From Flaccisagitta enflata (taxonomy: Eukaryota > Chaetognatha > Sagittoidea > Aphragmophora), in the NCBI GenBank assembly GCA_965153355.1, contig OZ231126.1:22940001-23004000 (forward strand): DNA of 64,000 nt. The letters are read 5' to 3'. Position numbers and translations under genes: made by a program. Positions 35,937 through 49,478 of this stretch are shown here, piece after piece (positions within the stretch are counted from its first letter, which is position 1; every line of letters starts with the position of its first letter). The notes beneath the pieces are model-generated. The model searched no databases, had not been told where the DNA came from, and was given only the letters and a program-made list of their open reading frames with translations.

Positions 35937-36015
35937 GTGAAAATCAGCATTCTCAGCTTTCGAATACCACAGAACTTGAAATGTTCACTAATTTTAGCAA
36001 TTCACTTAAAGTCTT

Positions 36016-36244
36016 TTTTTAGTCGCGTGCTACAGTGTAGAGTCTACACCCCGCTTTGTCGGTCCGTTGGTCCGTTGGTCCATCCGTCGGTCCATCGGTC
36101 CGTCCGTAACACTTTACTTTTGTTTTTTTTTGTGGTTTTTGGCCTCACTGCTCCCGCCCAAATGATCAAGTGACCTCAAATATGGCCACTGCCCCCCCCC
36201 CCCCCCGCACGCGACTGGGGTAGCCGTGTATCCGGCCTTGTTTT
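36016..36244 (-). mobile_element. Family A copy
   Basis: It runs from TTTTTAGTCGCGTGCTACAG to GGGGTAGCCGTGTATCCGGCC and TTGTTTT. The hairpin is disturbed (TACAGTGTAGAGTC). A C-run of 16 (36192-36207) precedes GCACGCGACT. Confidence 0.75.
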
Positions 36245-36245
36245 C

Positions 36246-36372
36246 TTTTTAGTCGCTGACACATGAATCTACAACTTGCCATGTTGGTCCTTGGGTCCAT
36301 AGGTCTATAACATTATTGAATTGCAAGTGGTTTTTGCATTTCTGCCCATGCCCAACTATTTGGCCTTGTTTT
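36246..36372 (-). mobile_element. Degraded family A copy abutting the previous one
   Basis: TTTTTAGTCGCTGACACATG, TTGGTCCTTGGGTCCATAGG and a TATTTGGCCTTGTT end are recognisable. Head-to-tail abutment with the copy ending 36244 shares a TTCTTTTT junction. Confidence 0.6.
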
Positions 36373-36745
36373 TTAAATTTGAAAAAAAATCTATCAAAAT
36401 GAATATCATGAAGAAGTTGAAAAAAAAAAAGGATGAAACAAAAAAAATAATAATCAAGAATGAAAGATGAAAAATAGTGAAATTTGGAGAAAAAAAACAT
36501 CGCGATCCACAATACTTGTGACAGCCACTGTTTTTTTTTTTTGGGGGGGGGCGGGTATCTCGAGATGTAAAACACCCCTAAAATGATGAAATATTTACAT
36601 TTTCTATTGGTGCAGTCTGTTATATAATGATACATGGCATGTTGGTAACCATAGTAGCATGCGGATGGGCAAGGGCATTGATGCAGGACCTCTACACTCT
36701 AAGCAGGCTTGCCCATTCAAGCCTTATCAATTTCCTTCTTTATAG

Positions 36746-36868
36746 GAGAGTTCATCTGCGATGTTGAACCGAATATCAAATTCTATGGCAATGACATCAA
36801 GAAGTAGTATGATGTTTCGTCACACCAGGATTGCCAGAAAATTTGCATTGGATTGGATGAATGTAATG
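36746..36868 (+). CDS. Exon 2: first half of PAN/apple domain, with in-frame TAG
   Basis: The acceptor is TTCTTTATAG|GA and the donor G|GTAATT, phase 1 at both ends. The reading is GEFICDVEPNIKFYGNDIKK, then TAG at 36805-36807, then YDVSSHQDCQKICIGLDECN. The cysteine pattern C...DCQKIC...DECN and the FYGNDI start match the PAN/apple fold. The rest of the exon is fully open and conserved in character, so the stop looks recent or is a base error. A sense codon at this place would restore the domain. Confidence 0.8.
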
Positions 36869-37670
36869 GTAATTTAGCTTAATTTCTTGAATGAATGGGA
36901 CTTTATTTGTCCTGGAATGATAATTACAACAGATGTGGAACTCGGCTAGAGTTATATACTACAAGATGAGATGAGTTGCTGTTTAATCAATCAAAAAGAA
37001 TTGAGTGGTTGACAGGCTTAAGACCACATTCCAATATAGAGGTTACCACACGGATCAAAAAAAAAAAAAAAAAAAAAAAAAGACGCAATTTTGAATGGCT
37101 AATTTTGCCTATAATTTTCAAGGAAACAAAGTAAAATTCTAGATTGCCCTTCGAAAGCACTTTAATTTGGCACCAATCCGGGATTGCTATCTTTTTTTGT
37201 TTAGAAATGGCATTACTTTGAATAAAAACATTGCAATCGCAATTCTTAAATAAAAAGTGCATTTCAGCAAATCAGTGCTTCTCTTTGCAGGGCTCTAGCT
37301 TCTTAACCGTTTGAGATACAGACAGGGGATTGGTCTAGATTAAAAGATCTATTCAAAAATAGTAAGAATTGTTTTTTGTAACTGTTTTATCGACTAATCA
37401 GCAGGTGTGTCTTTTTTTTTATCCAAGTGGTATTGCTCAGAAAGACTTCAGAGTTGACAGAAGATTCTACATATGGAGAAGACTAATTTTTGACAAAGCG
37501 CATAATTTCTTAGCCGTTGTAGGAGTAGATTTTCCTTACTGCTTTGTTGATTGCGGTGTTGCAATCGCGGAAATCTTTGCTGGAGAATCTTATAGTCGTG
37601 GCTCCGTTGGATAGTATGGGGATACAGTGTGAGTCTTCAATATTCAATAATTCATTGATCATTACAACAG
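36869..37670. other. Intron 2, unassigned DNA
   Basis: It contains a 26-base A-run (37056-37081) and CTTAACCGTTTGAGATACAG with GGGATTGGTCTAGATTAAAAG, a decayed form of the dispersed fold-back word. Confidence 0.5.
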
Positions 37671-37772
37671 GGTATACTTGGGTTGCACAATACAAACATT
37701 GCTTTCCAAAGACACAACTGAAGGGACGACAGTACGTTGAAGGACGTTACAGTGGTAGATGTTATGTTCCAG
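37671..37772 (+). CDS. Exon 3: second half of PAN/apple domain
   Basis: The acceptor is ATTACAACAG|GG and the donor CCAG|GTATAC, phase 1 on both sides. Joined to exon 2 it reads DECNG-YTWVAQYKHCFPKT, then QLKGRQYVEGRYSGRCYVP. The W-V-A/C-F-P-K motif and the final SGRC are the hallmarks of the C-terminal half of PAN/apple domains. Only 57 bases after the donor a family B element begins at about 37829, so the 5' part of intron 3 is element-derived. Confidence 0.85.
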
Positions 37773-37828
37773 GTATACACACCCAGTGCCCATGAAGCGG
37801 AAAGCATACCATTTAGTGGTGGCTCTCC

Positions 37829-38498
37829 TTTCGGGAAGCGGCCCCAAAGGGGTCAATGACCTATGTTTTCACACATATGGGGAATTTTCTCCTTCTTTTT
37901 CTTCTCCGTCCGTTGGTCCCCCCCCCCAAACCCTAGCCTCCAGGCCCAAATCCCAGCCTCGAGGCTCAAATCCCAGCCTCAATGCCCAAATCCCATCCTT
38001 GAGGCTCAAACCACATTCTTGAGGCTCAGATCTCATCCCCAAGGCCCAAATCCAATCCTGGAGGCCCAAATCCAATACTGGAGGCCCAAATCTCAGCCTT
38101 GAGGCCCAAATCCCAGCCTCAATACTCAAATCCCAACTTTGAGGCTCAAATCCCAACCTTGAGGCCCCAATCCCAGCTCAAGGCCCCAATCCCAGCCTCA
38201 ACGCCCAAATATCAGCCTTTAGGCCCAAATCCTGGCCTCCTGACCCACATCCTAGCGTGCAGGCCCAAATTTGACCCTCCAGGCCCAAATATCAGCCTTC
38301 AGGCCTAGTCCCCTAAATCTCCGCCTAAAGACCCAAATCTCAATTGCCAGGAGGAGAAGGCGAAAATTACCCATATGTGTGAAAGCAAAGGTCATCGACC
38401 CCTTCGGTGCCGCTGCCCTGCTCCCTCCTTCAACTTCAAGCACAACCTGCCTAAGCAGGGCACGGGTACCGCTGACCATCTAACGCTTTTGCGACTAT
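37829..38498 (+). mobile_element. Family B element with AGGCCCAAATCCCAGCCT minisatellite
   Basis: The left arm GCGGCCCCAAAGGGGTCAAT and ACACATATGGGGAATTTTC is inverted at 38365-38420 (CATATGTGTGAAAGCAAAGG, CGACCCCTTCGGTGCCGC). Between them lie about 22 units of AGGCCCAAATCCCAGCCTC type (37935-38345). The 3' end ACGCTTTTGCGACT carries a small CGC/GCG hairpin. It starts 57 bp after PAN exon 3. Confidence 0.75.
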
Positions 38499-38594
38499 TT
38501 CTTTTTCTTTTTCTTGTTTCTTCTTCCCTTTCCTTTCTCCTCTTATTTTTTTCTTTTCTCATCTCCCTTTCTTCTTTTTCTCCCCCCTCCTTCT

Positions 38595-38755
38595 TTTTAG
38601 TTGCGGACACGCAACTCTATAAGAGGCTTTGTCCATCCGTCCGTCGGTTGGTCCGTCTGTCCGTTGGTCCACAATGATTGAGTCGAAAAGTGGGAAAACG
38701 CGCATTTCCGCCCCTGCCCACCCGTCCGCAACTGATGGCCGTGTATCCGGCTATG
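38595..38755 (-). mobile_element. Family A copy, GGAC subfamily
   Basis: TTTTAGTTGCGGACACGCAAC opens and GTCCGCAACTGATGGCCGTG and TATCCGGC close it. The terminal 10-mers pair perfectly. It lies between two family B elements in intron 3. Confidence 0.8.
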
Positions 38756-39386
38756 TGTCCCCCCTTCTTCTCCTCAAAGCGGGAGGCCCCCAAAGCGCGA
38801 GGCCTATGGCCGTGGCTTTTTTGGGCAGTGGCCCCGAAGGGGTCGATGACCTACGCTTTCACACATATGGGGAATTTCCTCCTCCTCCTTCTCTTCTCCT
38901 TCTCCTTCTCCTTCTCCGTCCCCCCCCCCCGACCCACATCCTACTAACTAAGCCGGATTAACAAGGCGCGGGGCCCTAAGCTTAGCTAGGGGCGCGGGGC
39001 CCCCCTCAATGTGATCTTTTTTTACATTTCTAGATATAGTTTTGTAACAAAGTTTTTAGCTTGAAATATGAATTAATAAAGAGCGTAGATAGAAACAGTG
39101 ATGTACAATGACTATTTCAAAGTTCAAAATGAATTTAAAGAAATAAAACAACAATACAAAAAAAAGTAAAAAGAATTAAAAAGTGATTGAGCATTATTAA
39201 ATCCATTCATGAAAAAAATATTTGTAAAAGTTTTAAAAGGATTTGTGGTATTTTTCTCTGAAAGCAAGAATGGTCCAGTTTCATGACTATGACCATATTT
39301 TTTTCTTGAAATTATTATTCTTATGAGAAAAAAGATTTATTCTAAACTATTGGAGTCACTTATACTATGTTATACTTATCTGGTAG

Positions 39387-39912
39387 TTTTTAGTCGCGTG
39401 AACGCAACTCTAGAAGCTGCTATGTTGGTCAGTCGGTCTGTCGGTCCATTGGTCGGTTGGTCCGTAACTTTTTTTAAATATAGGCTTTATAGTCGTTTTA
39501 AAGGTTATTGAAGGTTATTAAAGGTAATCATAGGTATTTTTTGGTAATCATAGGTAATTATAGGTAATTATAGGTAATTTTAGGTAATTATAGGTAAATA
39601 TAGGTATTTTAGTAATTTGTATCATAAGTCAGAAAAGTTGTCTCAGACTATAAATTGAGGTAATTGTAGGAAATATAGATAATAATGGGTAATTATGGGT
39701 GATTATAGATAATTTATGGTAATTCAATGTAATTGTAGGTAATTATAGGTATTTACAGGTAGTTGTAGGTAAATGTGGGTAATTATAGGAAGATATAGGT
39801 ACTTAGTTATCTTCATTATCTTTATTATCTTTATTACCTTAATTACCTTATTTACCTTATTTACCTTAATTACCTTTATTACCACGTGACTAAGGTTTGT
39901 TGACCTTGTTTT
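39387..39912 (-). mobile_element. Long family A variant with GGTAATTATA satellite
   Basis: It runs from TTTTAGTCGCGTGAACGCAAC to CCACGTGACTAAGGTTTGTT and GACCTTGTT. The interior (39490-39890) is built of GGTAATTATA-like units that pass into ATTACCTTA units in the opposite sense. It is the same sublineage as the copy at 45304 and is nested in a hAT-like element. Confidence 0.75.
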
Positions 39913-40316
39913 TTTTTCAAAGCTCAATGTTCATGGAACTTCATGCTTGTTGTTTCAAGATGATTTCAGCAATAGAGATCACAAGAAAGTTGCACCCTCT
40001 TTTTTATTGGTATCTTTTATTACTAGACTGTCAGCTGATTTATCACAATATATAATTATTAAAATGTTATTATGAAATTTTTGAAATATCTATGACAAAT
40101 CTTTATTCAAATTTCAATCTATTATTCTATTTCCTTGTTGGAAGATTACAGTAGTTGAAAAATGTCACTTTTATTTGCTTCTGCAAGAATAAATTGTCAT
40201 GCTTTAATATTTTAATATTTTTTCTTTTGCATATTTTTTCTACTTGTTTTTTTTTTTCAAATTTTTTTAGCAGGGGGCGAGGGGCCCCCCTGAGGCGCGG
40301 GGCCCTAAACTTAAGC

Positions 40317-41030
40317 TTTTTGGGCAGCAGCCCCGAAGGGGATGAAGTCCTGTAGAACACAGGGGGACTTTCGTTCGTCCGTCATTCCGTGTGTTCGTCC
40401 CCCCCCCCGCCCCCTCATCAGGCCCTTCAGGCCTCAAATCTGGCCTCTGAGACCTTAAATCTGGCCTTTGAGACCTCAAATCCAGCCTCTCAGGCCTCAA
40501 ATCCAGCCTCTCAGGCCTCAAGACCAGCCTCTCAGGCCTAAAATCCAGCCTCTCAGGCCTAAAATCCAGCCTCTCAGGCCTAAAATCCAGCCTCTCAGGC
40601 CTCAAATCCAGCCTCTCAGGCCTCAAATCCAGCCTCTCAGGCCTCAAATTAGGTTTCCCAGACCTCAAACCTGGCCTCTCAGGCATCAAATTAGGCCTCT
40701 CAGGCCTCAAATTAGACCTCTCAGGCCTCTGACCTTTCAAGCCTTAATCCAGCTCTCTCAAGCCTCAAGTCAGCCCTCTCAAGCTTCCAATTGGCATTCT
40801 CAGGCCCTACATCAGCCTTCTAAGACCTCAGTTTAGGCTCTTCAAGGCTTTCAGTCAGCACTCTCAGCATCTCATCCACTTCCTAAGACAGGACGAACGA
40901 AAGTCCCCCTGTGTTTTACAGGACTTCGTCCCCTTCAGGGCCGCTGCCCTGCTTCCCCTCACTCCAATTCACAATCACTCAAAGCAGGGCAACGGGTATC
41001 GCTGACCACATATTGCCCTTGGGCGACCTG
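40317..41030 (+). mobile_element. Family B element with CTCAGGCCTCAAATCCAGCC minisatellite
   Basis: The arms (GGGGATGAAGTCCTGTAGAA; TTTACAGGACTTCGTCCCCT) enclose about 20 units of 20-21 bp (40430-40800). The 3' hairpin is GCCC-TT-GGGC. TTAAGC occurs on both sides (40311-40316, 41031-41036), but it could belong to the hAT-like end. Confidence 0.75.
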
Positions 41031-41546
41031 TTAAGCCTACTTCTTAATCCGGCATAGCCTACTAAGAGGCCCATATCCCAGTCTCGAGGCCTAAATCCCA
41101 GCCTCAAGGTCTAAATCTTATCCTTGAGGCCCAAATCCCATTCTTTAGGCCAAAATTCCATTCTTGAGGTCCAAATCCCGGCCTCAAGGCCCAAATCCGA
41201 GTTTGAGGTCCAAATCCCAGCCTCAAGGCCCAAATCCCAGCCTCAAGGCCCTAATCCCCCTAAATCCTAGCCCCAAGGCCAAAATCCCTGTCTTAAGGCC
41301 CAAATCCCCGCCCAAAATGCCAGCCCCAAGGCCTAAATCCAAGCCCTAAGGCCCCAATCCCAATTGCTAGAAGGAGGAGAAAATTCCTCAAATGTGTGAA
41401 AGCATAGGTCATCGACCCCTTCCGGGCTGCTGCCCTGCTCCCTCCATCAACCCTAATCACAACCTACTTGGGCAGGGCACGGGTACAGCTGACCATTGAC
41501 GCTTTTGCGACTATTAGTCTTTAGGTTGATCTAGGCTGAATTATCA

Positions 41547-41904
41547 GAAAAAAGTTGAATCATGTAATTCGACTTTTTGAAACATGGGGAGAATCGGTTT
41601 TTCCATTTTCGATTTGAGGCACTTGCCTGGGATGATACATTTTTTTATATTCACAGCTAGGAAAAAGTAAAATGTTTTCTTTCAAATGACATCAACCAGA
41701 GTGCTCTAGGATCAATATTTTTCCAGCTATGATTTCTTGAATCTTTTTTTATTTTTGAGTATTTTTGCAAAATTTGATATTTTATATTGATCTACATTTT
41801 CAACCTTATGTGACAATACAGAGAAATAAAGATGTTTCGCAAATTGACACTAATTTTCATGAGCTGGCTTTGACATTTTACTCGACTAGAGCGAGAGAGA
41901 GAGA
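41547..41904 (-). mobile_element. 3' part of a family D/E element
   Basis: The - strand reads from a CT tract through GAGTAAAATGTCAAAGCCAG, TGTCAATTTGCGAAACATCT and the ATATAAAAAAATGTATCATC block to the terminal hairpin (GTCGAATTACATGATTCAAC). A LINE 3' tail abuts it at 41905, inside its GA tract. Confidence 0.65.
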
Positions 41905-43191
<1,287 letters not shown>

Positions 43192-43212
43192 AGAGAAAAA
43201 GAGAAAAAAAAA

Positions 43213-43344
43213 CAAGTCATCCAAGGATCCCACATGGTCAGCAGTACCCGATGCCCTGCTTTGAGTGATCAGCTTAAAAAATGGAGTGAGAGCAGGGCAG
43301 CGGCCCCAAAGGGCCAATGTCCTGTTGGATACAGGGGTGAATAG
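43213..43344 (-). mobile_element. Family B 3' half
   Basis: AACAAGTCATCCAAGGATCC, the GGTCAGCAGTACCCGATGCC block and GCAGGGCAGCGGCCCCAAAG to GGATACAGGGGTGAAT. Only one arm is present. It follows a GA array directly. Confidence 0.65.
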
Positions 43345-43602
43345 AGTTTGGAGTTTCAAACAAAATCATCTAGTGGCATATAAAGGAAGTATGATTGAGA
43401 TCATATGCATAGTAGGTTGCATATAAGTGGAGGTTTTACCTAAAACGCTTTTTAACGTTTTTTAGTAGTATTACAATTACTACTATTTTTTAAGATGAAA
43501 TGCGTTTCACAGTGCCTGTGATGCATCGTTGACTTTAGTAAAATACTTGAGCAAAGTATGGTGGTGTTTTTTCATTCAAATGTTCTCATTTGCTTTTCAT
43601 CC

Positions 43603-43605
<3 letters not shown>
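43345..43605. other. Unassigned DNA with a TAGTAGT hairpin
   Basis: TAGTAGTATTACAATTACTACTA (43462-43484) is a near-perfect hairpin. Nothing else recognised. Confidence 0.4.

Positions 43606-43684
<79 letters not shown>
43606..43684 (+). repeat. (GA)n microsatellite
   Basis: About 38 GA units. Confidence 0.95.
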
Positions 43685-43691
<7 letters not shown>

Positions 43692-43764
43692 GACAGACCC
43701 GGACCAAGATCAAGATATGAACAGAATAAAGAACAATTCATGAAAATATGATTGGCCATTTGAT

Positions 43765-43931
43765 TTTTAGTCGCGGACACGCGACTCTACACCTTGCCGT
43801 GTCGGTCGGTAGGTCGGTAGGTCAGTCCGTCGGTCCGTCAGTCCGTCACATTTTTGAATTCCGAGCGGTTTTCGCATTACTGCTCCTGCCCAACCGTCCG
43901 CAACTGGATTGCCGTGTATCCGGCCTTGTTT
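43765..43931 (-). mobile_element. Family A copy
   Basis: TTTTAGTCGCGGACACGCGAC to GCAACTGGATTGCCGTGTATC and CGGCCTTGTTT. The 5' AGTTGCGGAC against 3' GTCCGCGACT leaves one G-T wobble. It is wedged between two GA arrays. Confidence 0.82.
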
Positions 43932-43975
43932 CTTTATCCGTCTATGGGTCCTTTGATATTCTTTCTTTGTTGTCC

Positions 43976-44246
<271 letters not shown>

Positions 44247-44567
44247 ACTCACAAACAGACTCATTTCAGCATTTCTTTAGGGATAATACAAGCTTGATAT
44301 GAGCAGTGAGGGAGAATCATTGATCATTCATTTTACTTTATTTTCTGTTTTATCAACACAAATCAACTGGTGAAATATATACAACCATGAAATATGATTA
44401 AGGAAACAATTACAAAGAATTTGATTTAGAAAATATGAGAAAAAAACATTAAATGTAAATGAAAAAGAAAAAAAAGTGATGAGAATTGTAAAAAGTACAT
44501 TGAAAAGAAAAAAATAATAAAAAGTAATGAATGAAATATGAAAATAGAAATATGAAAAATCAAACGC

Positions 44568-45275
44568 CAAAAAGTATTAAGCTTTTTCTTCATGACGCTT
44601 CATCTTCATGACCTAGAATCATTTTTCTCTTATAGTAGTATGCTTGATGTTTTTAGTCGCGGACACGCGACTCTACACCTTGCCATGTCGGTCGGTAGGT
44701 CGGTCGGTCCGTCCGTCCGTAACATTTTTGAATTCCGAGCGGTTTTCGCATTACTGCTCCCGCCCAACCGTCCGCGACTGGATTACCGTGTATCCGGCCT
44801 TGTTTATGTCAAAATTTCATGGGTCTGAGTTGAATAGTTTGTTCAAAACATCAGTTTGAAGTAAACAGAATATTTACAGCTTGAGCTTGATTACTGACTT
44901 TTTTCATCTGGGCAGTTTATTTTGAAATTGTTCTGATGTTAAAATGACTTAAGCCACATATGCTACATTGGTCTTAAATGAAAGAGAGTCAAATTTTCTT
45001 CCATTTGAGACCAATCTGGCATTTATAGCTCAAGTTGTCTTCAAATGAGAGCAAATCGAAGAAAAACTTTCCAGTTTAAAGATGAAGATTTTGAGCTGAA
45101 AATGAGCTTCTTCTAGAAATTCCTTTTTTACTTCAATTTAATGTTGTGGACAAAGTATCCAACTTTGGCCCATGAAATTTAGATACAAAAAACGTCAAAC
45201 ATAGTACTTTAAGAGAAAAGTGATTCCAGGTTATGAAAATGAAGCGTCTAGAAGCAAAAGCTTAATACTTTTTTG
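44568..45275. repeat. Fold-back M3, copy 2, with a family A insertion
   Basis: CAAAAAGTATTAAGC at the left and GCTTAATACTTTTTTG at the right. The arms pair throughout (ATGACGCTTCATCTTCATGA against TTATGAAAATGAAGCGTCTA). The left arm is split by the family A copy at 44651-44805; the right arm at about 45185-45205 is unoccupied. Confidence 0.7.
44651..44805 (-). mobile_element. Family A copy inside a fold-back arm
   Basis: TTTTAGTCGCGGACACGCGAC to GACTGGATTACCGTGTATCC and GGCCTTGTTT. AGTCGCGGAC/GTCCGCGACT pair 10/10. The other arm of the surrounding inverted repeat provides an empty site, which shows insertion within a T-run. Confidence 0.85.
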
Positions 45276-45303
45276 CTTTTGACAATGTTCACACTGTAAA
45301 AGA

Positions 45304-45830
45304 AACAAGGTCAACAAACCTTAGTCGCGTGGTAATAAAGGTAATAAAGGTAATTAAGGTAATTAAGGTAATAAAGGTAATAAAGGTAAAGAAGGTAAAG
45401 GTAATAAAGCTAAAGGTAATAAAGGTAATGAATTAAAATAAAGGACTTAAAGTACCCTTGAGTACCCTTAAGTACCCTAATGTACCCTAAAGTACCCTAA
45501 TGTAAAGTACCCTAATGTACCCTAAAGTACCTAAAATACCCTAAAGTACCCTTAAGTACCCTAAAGTATCCTAAGGTACCCAAAAGTACCTAAAGTACCC
45601 AATATTACCCTTAATACCTATAGTACTCTATAGTACCCTTAAGTACCCTAAAGTACCCACATGTACCTTTGAGTACCTTAAAGTACCCTTAAGAGTTATG
45701 TTCCTTTAAAATGATGATTAAGGCCATATTTCAAAAAAGTCCGACCGACCGACCGACCGACCGACCGACCGACCGACCAACCGACCGACAGACACAGCGG
45801 CTTCTAGAGTCGCGTTCACGCGACTAAAAA
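45304..45830 (+). mobile_element. Long family A variant with AAGTACCCT satellite
   Basis: It starts AACAAGGTCAACAAACCTTA and ends GAGTCGCGTTCACGCGACTA and AAAA. Internal blocks are GGTAATAAA units (45331-45430), AAGTACCCTA units (45440-45690) and pure GACC units (45740-45790). The 5' AGTCGCGTGG matches the 3' end at 9 of 10 positions. Confidence 0.8.
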
Positions 45831-46020
45831 GAAAAAGTGAAGAGTGAAAAATAAAAGGTAAAAAAAAAAGTGCAAAGTGCAAAGTGTAAAGTGTAAAGTG
45901 AAAAGTGAAAAGTGAAAAGTGAAAAGTGAAAAGTGAAAAGTGAAAAGTGAAAAATGAAAAGTGAAAGGTAAAAATAAAAAGTGAATCATGAATTATGAAA
46001 TATAAAAGCTGATGAAAAAA
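45831..46020 (+). repeat. (AAAAGTG)n tract
   Basis: GTGAAAAGTGAAAAGTG units, about 15 copies, adjacent to the family A variant that ends 45830. Confidence 0.85.
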
Positions 46021-46259
46021 AAACAAAATAGAAATAAGATATGAAAATAATCTCTTGATGCTAGCAAAAAAGTTCTGGAAATTTCTATCAAATTTTCCAA
46101 ATGATCACAGAAAATCCACTATGAATTCTTTAAATCTTACTAGTCCATCATTGCCAAGTGAGAAACCTGAAAAACGCCAATGGGACACTTATTCTGGCGC
46201 CAAATACGTTTTTGCGTCTCATCTGCAACTTCCTGTAGAGGTGGCGGATAAAAAAGCGT

Positions 46260-46625
46260 ATAGGTAACTCTATGGGTGAATTTCTTTACATCCTGAGAAG
46301 GCATATTTCCGGCTTTTGGGGCAATTTTCCATGATATTCAATGGCAGTCATAAATTGTTTTTTAATTTTTCATGCTATTCAATGAGAATTTCATGTTATT
46401 CAATGAGAATTTCATGTTTTTCTTGTTTTCTTATCAATTTTCCATGTTACTCAATTGGGATCTCACATTACTTTCATTTTTGCTTATTTTCCATATTATT
46501 TGATGGGAAATTTGTATTTTTCTGTTTTTTTTTTGTTTTTTTTTTGTAAATTTTCCTCGTTATTCAATGGGAAGTTTGCATTTTGTTATTTTCCCATGTT
46601 ATTCTATGGAATTTTGAGAATAGAA
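46260..46625. mobile_element. Interior of a family B relative
   Basis: CATCCTGAGAAGGCATATTT and GGGGCAATTTTCCATGATAT match the interior of the element at 3180-4035. About ten units of CCATGTTATTCAATGGGAA type follow. Terminal arms are not recognisable. Confidence 0.5.
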
Positions 46626-46678
46626 AAACTTGGGTGGATGTACGTATGGACGTACGGATGGACAGATGTAAGGAAGTT

Positions 46679-47030
<352 letters not shown>

Positions 47031-47236
47031 AGAGCACGGCCCGACAAAATTTTTAGTTGCCTACAAGCGAGATTTTTCTACTGACTCCTGCCTACAACAA
47101 ATTTGCACCAATCTTCATGTAGTGATATCCTAGATATAATGAATATTAAAACAAAAAACAATCTTTTATTGTAATATGACAGTATGTTTATAATTTTCAT
47201 AATATTTTTCATATTATTCATATATATTTAAACTTT

Positions 47237-47834
47237 CTTTTTGGGCAGCGGCCCCAAAGGGCCGATGTCCTGTAGGACACAGGGGTGAATTTCCAGACGT
47301 CCGTACGTCTGTCCGTCCGTCCGTCCGTCCGTCCCCCCCCCCAGGCCCCTCTCAGACCCCAAATCAGCCCTCTCAAGCCCAAAATAAGCCCTCTCAAGCC
47401 CAAAATCAGCCCTCTCAAGCCCAAAATCAGCCCTCTCAGACTCAAAATCAGCCCCCTCAGGCCCAAAATCAGCTCTTTCAGCTCCAAAATTAGCTCCAAA
47501 TTAGCCCCAAATCAGCCCTCTCAAGCTCAAAATCAGCCCTCTCAAGCCCAAAATCAGCCCTCTCAGGCCCAAAATCAGTCCTCTCAGGCCCAAAATCAGC
47601 CCTTTCAGCTCCAAAATTAGCTCTCTAATACCCTAAATCAGCCTTGTCAGGCTCAAAATCAAGCATGTCAGCCCTTTAATGTACCTTCTCAGGACGTCTG
47701 GAAATTCACCCCTGTGTCCTACAGGACATCGGCCCTTTGGGGCCGCTGCCCTGCTCTCACTCCACTTCTTCAGTTGATCACTCCTAGCAGGGCATCGGGT
47801 ACCGCTGACCATGTGCGATCCTTGGATGACTAGT
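47237..47834 (+). mobile_element. Full-length family B element
   Basis: The left arm (GGGCAGCGGCCCCAAAGGGC to TTTCCAGACGTCCGTACGTC) is inverted almost perfectly at 47690-47755. The interior is CTCAAGCCCAAAATCAGCC units of 19-20 bp (47345-47690). The 3' segment CATGTGCGATCCTTGGATGA ends in an ATCC-TT-GGAT hairpin. Confidence 0.8.
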
Positions 47835-47917
47835 TTATTTTTGTTTTTCTTTTCCTGTTTCCTTGCCTACAAAACCTGCTAGCAGCCCACAAGCAATGCT
47901 TGCGTGCTTGGGCACTT

Positions 47918-48895
<978 letters not shown>

Positions 48896-48905
48896 ATAGG
48901 TAACA

Positions 48906-49264
48906 ATTGGTCCTCATCAGAGCATCAGAAATTATTGATAGTTATGAACTATTTCCTTCGTTTATTTCCAGGTGGTTTAAGATTAGAATTTCTTGCCTCA
49001 CCGAGCTCATGATTATAATTTCAGATTAGCGTATCATTCTTTACAATTAGGACGGCGGTTGTTACTTTTGTCTTTCTCGTTTTGGTAGGAAGTGGCGGTC
49101 GAATTCAATCGATATAATCTTCTTTTTTGACCATCTGCTCGACACAAAAAGCCAATACAATATGAGACAATTAGCGGCCATAATTGTGTGCAATGGTGCA
49201 AATCGATTCCACTATCTTTTTTTTCTTTCATATCCTCTCCCTCATCAAATGCCGCTCGCCCGCT
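48906..49264. other. No feature recognised
   Basis: Unique-looking DNA between a D/E 5' end and a CT array. Confidence 0.45.
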
Positions 49265-49268
49265 CTCG

Positions 49269-49353
<85 letters not shown>
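49265..49353 (+). repeat. (CT)n microsatellite
   Basis: GCTCTCGCTCTCG followed by about 38 CT units. Confidence 0.95.
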
Positions 49354-49360
<7 letters not shown>

Positions 49361-49478
49361 TCTTTCTAGCCAATCGAAAAACTGACCATTTTGTCCCAAG
49401 CCAAAAATACTGCCCAAAAGCCGATACAAAAGCAAGTCGAAGCATTTCGAAGCTGCTTAGCGAGGATGCATCTAAAAA

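Larger units (their letters stand above)
38940..41065. mobile_element. hAT-like element with exact 8-bp duplication
   Basis: CCTACTAA is duplicated exactly (38940-38947 and 41058-41065). TIRs are CTAAGCCGGATTAA at 38948 and TTAATCCGGCATAG ending 41057. GC-rich subterminal blocks (GGCGCGGGGCCCTAAGCTTA, GAGGCGCGGGGCCCTAAACT) occur on both sides. There is no transposase; two other elements are nested in it (39387-39912, 40317-41030). Confidence 0.8.
38816..41514 (+). mobile_element. Family B element split by a nested hAT-like element
   Basis: The left part (38816-38947) has the GGGCAGTGGCCCCGAAGGGG arm, a CTCCTT run and a C-run. It resumes at 41066 with AGGCCCATATCCCAGTCTCG units, the inverted arm and the end GACGCTTTTGCGACTATT. 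Removing 38948-41065 restores a continuous copy similar to the one at 37829-38498. Confidence 0.75.

Noticed and set aside
37369-37614. 81-codon + strand frame in intron 2
   Set aside because: Has no splice continuity with the PAN exons and no PAN cysteine pattern; exons 2 and 3 join perfectly without it.
37935-38345. CRISPR-like spaced repeats
   Set aside because: Units are tandem and divergent without unique spacers, and the surroundings are eukaryotic; it is a minisatellite inside a mobile element.
40267-40836. Frames with a Leu-Arg-Pro-Glu or Pro-Gln-Ile-Gln repeat
   Set aside because: The 21-bp family B minisatellite is a multiple of three and so gives a false repeat protein on both strands.
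44647-44809. ATGT as a 4-bp target duplication of the family A copy
   Set aside because: The empty arm of the fold-back carries matching bases on both sides of the T-run, so the repetition predates the insertion.
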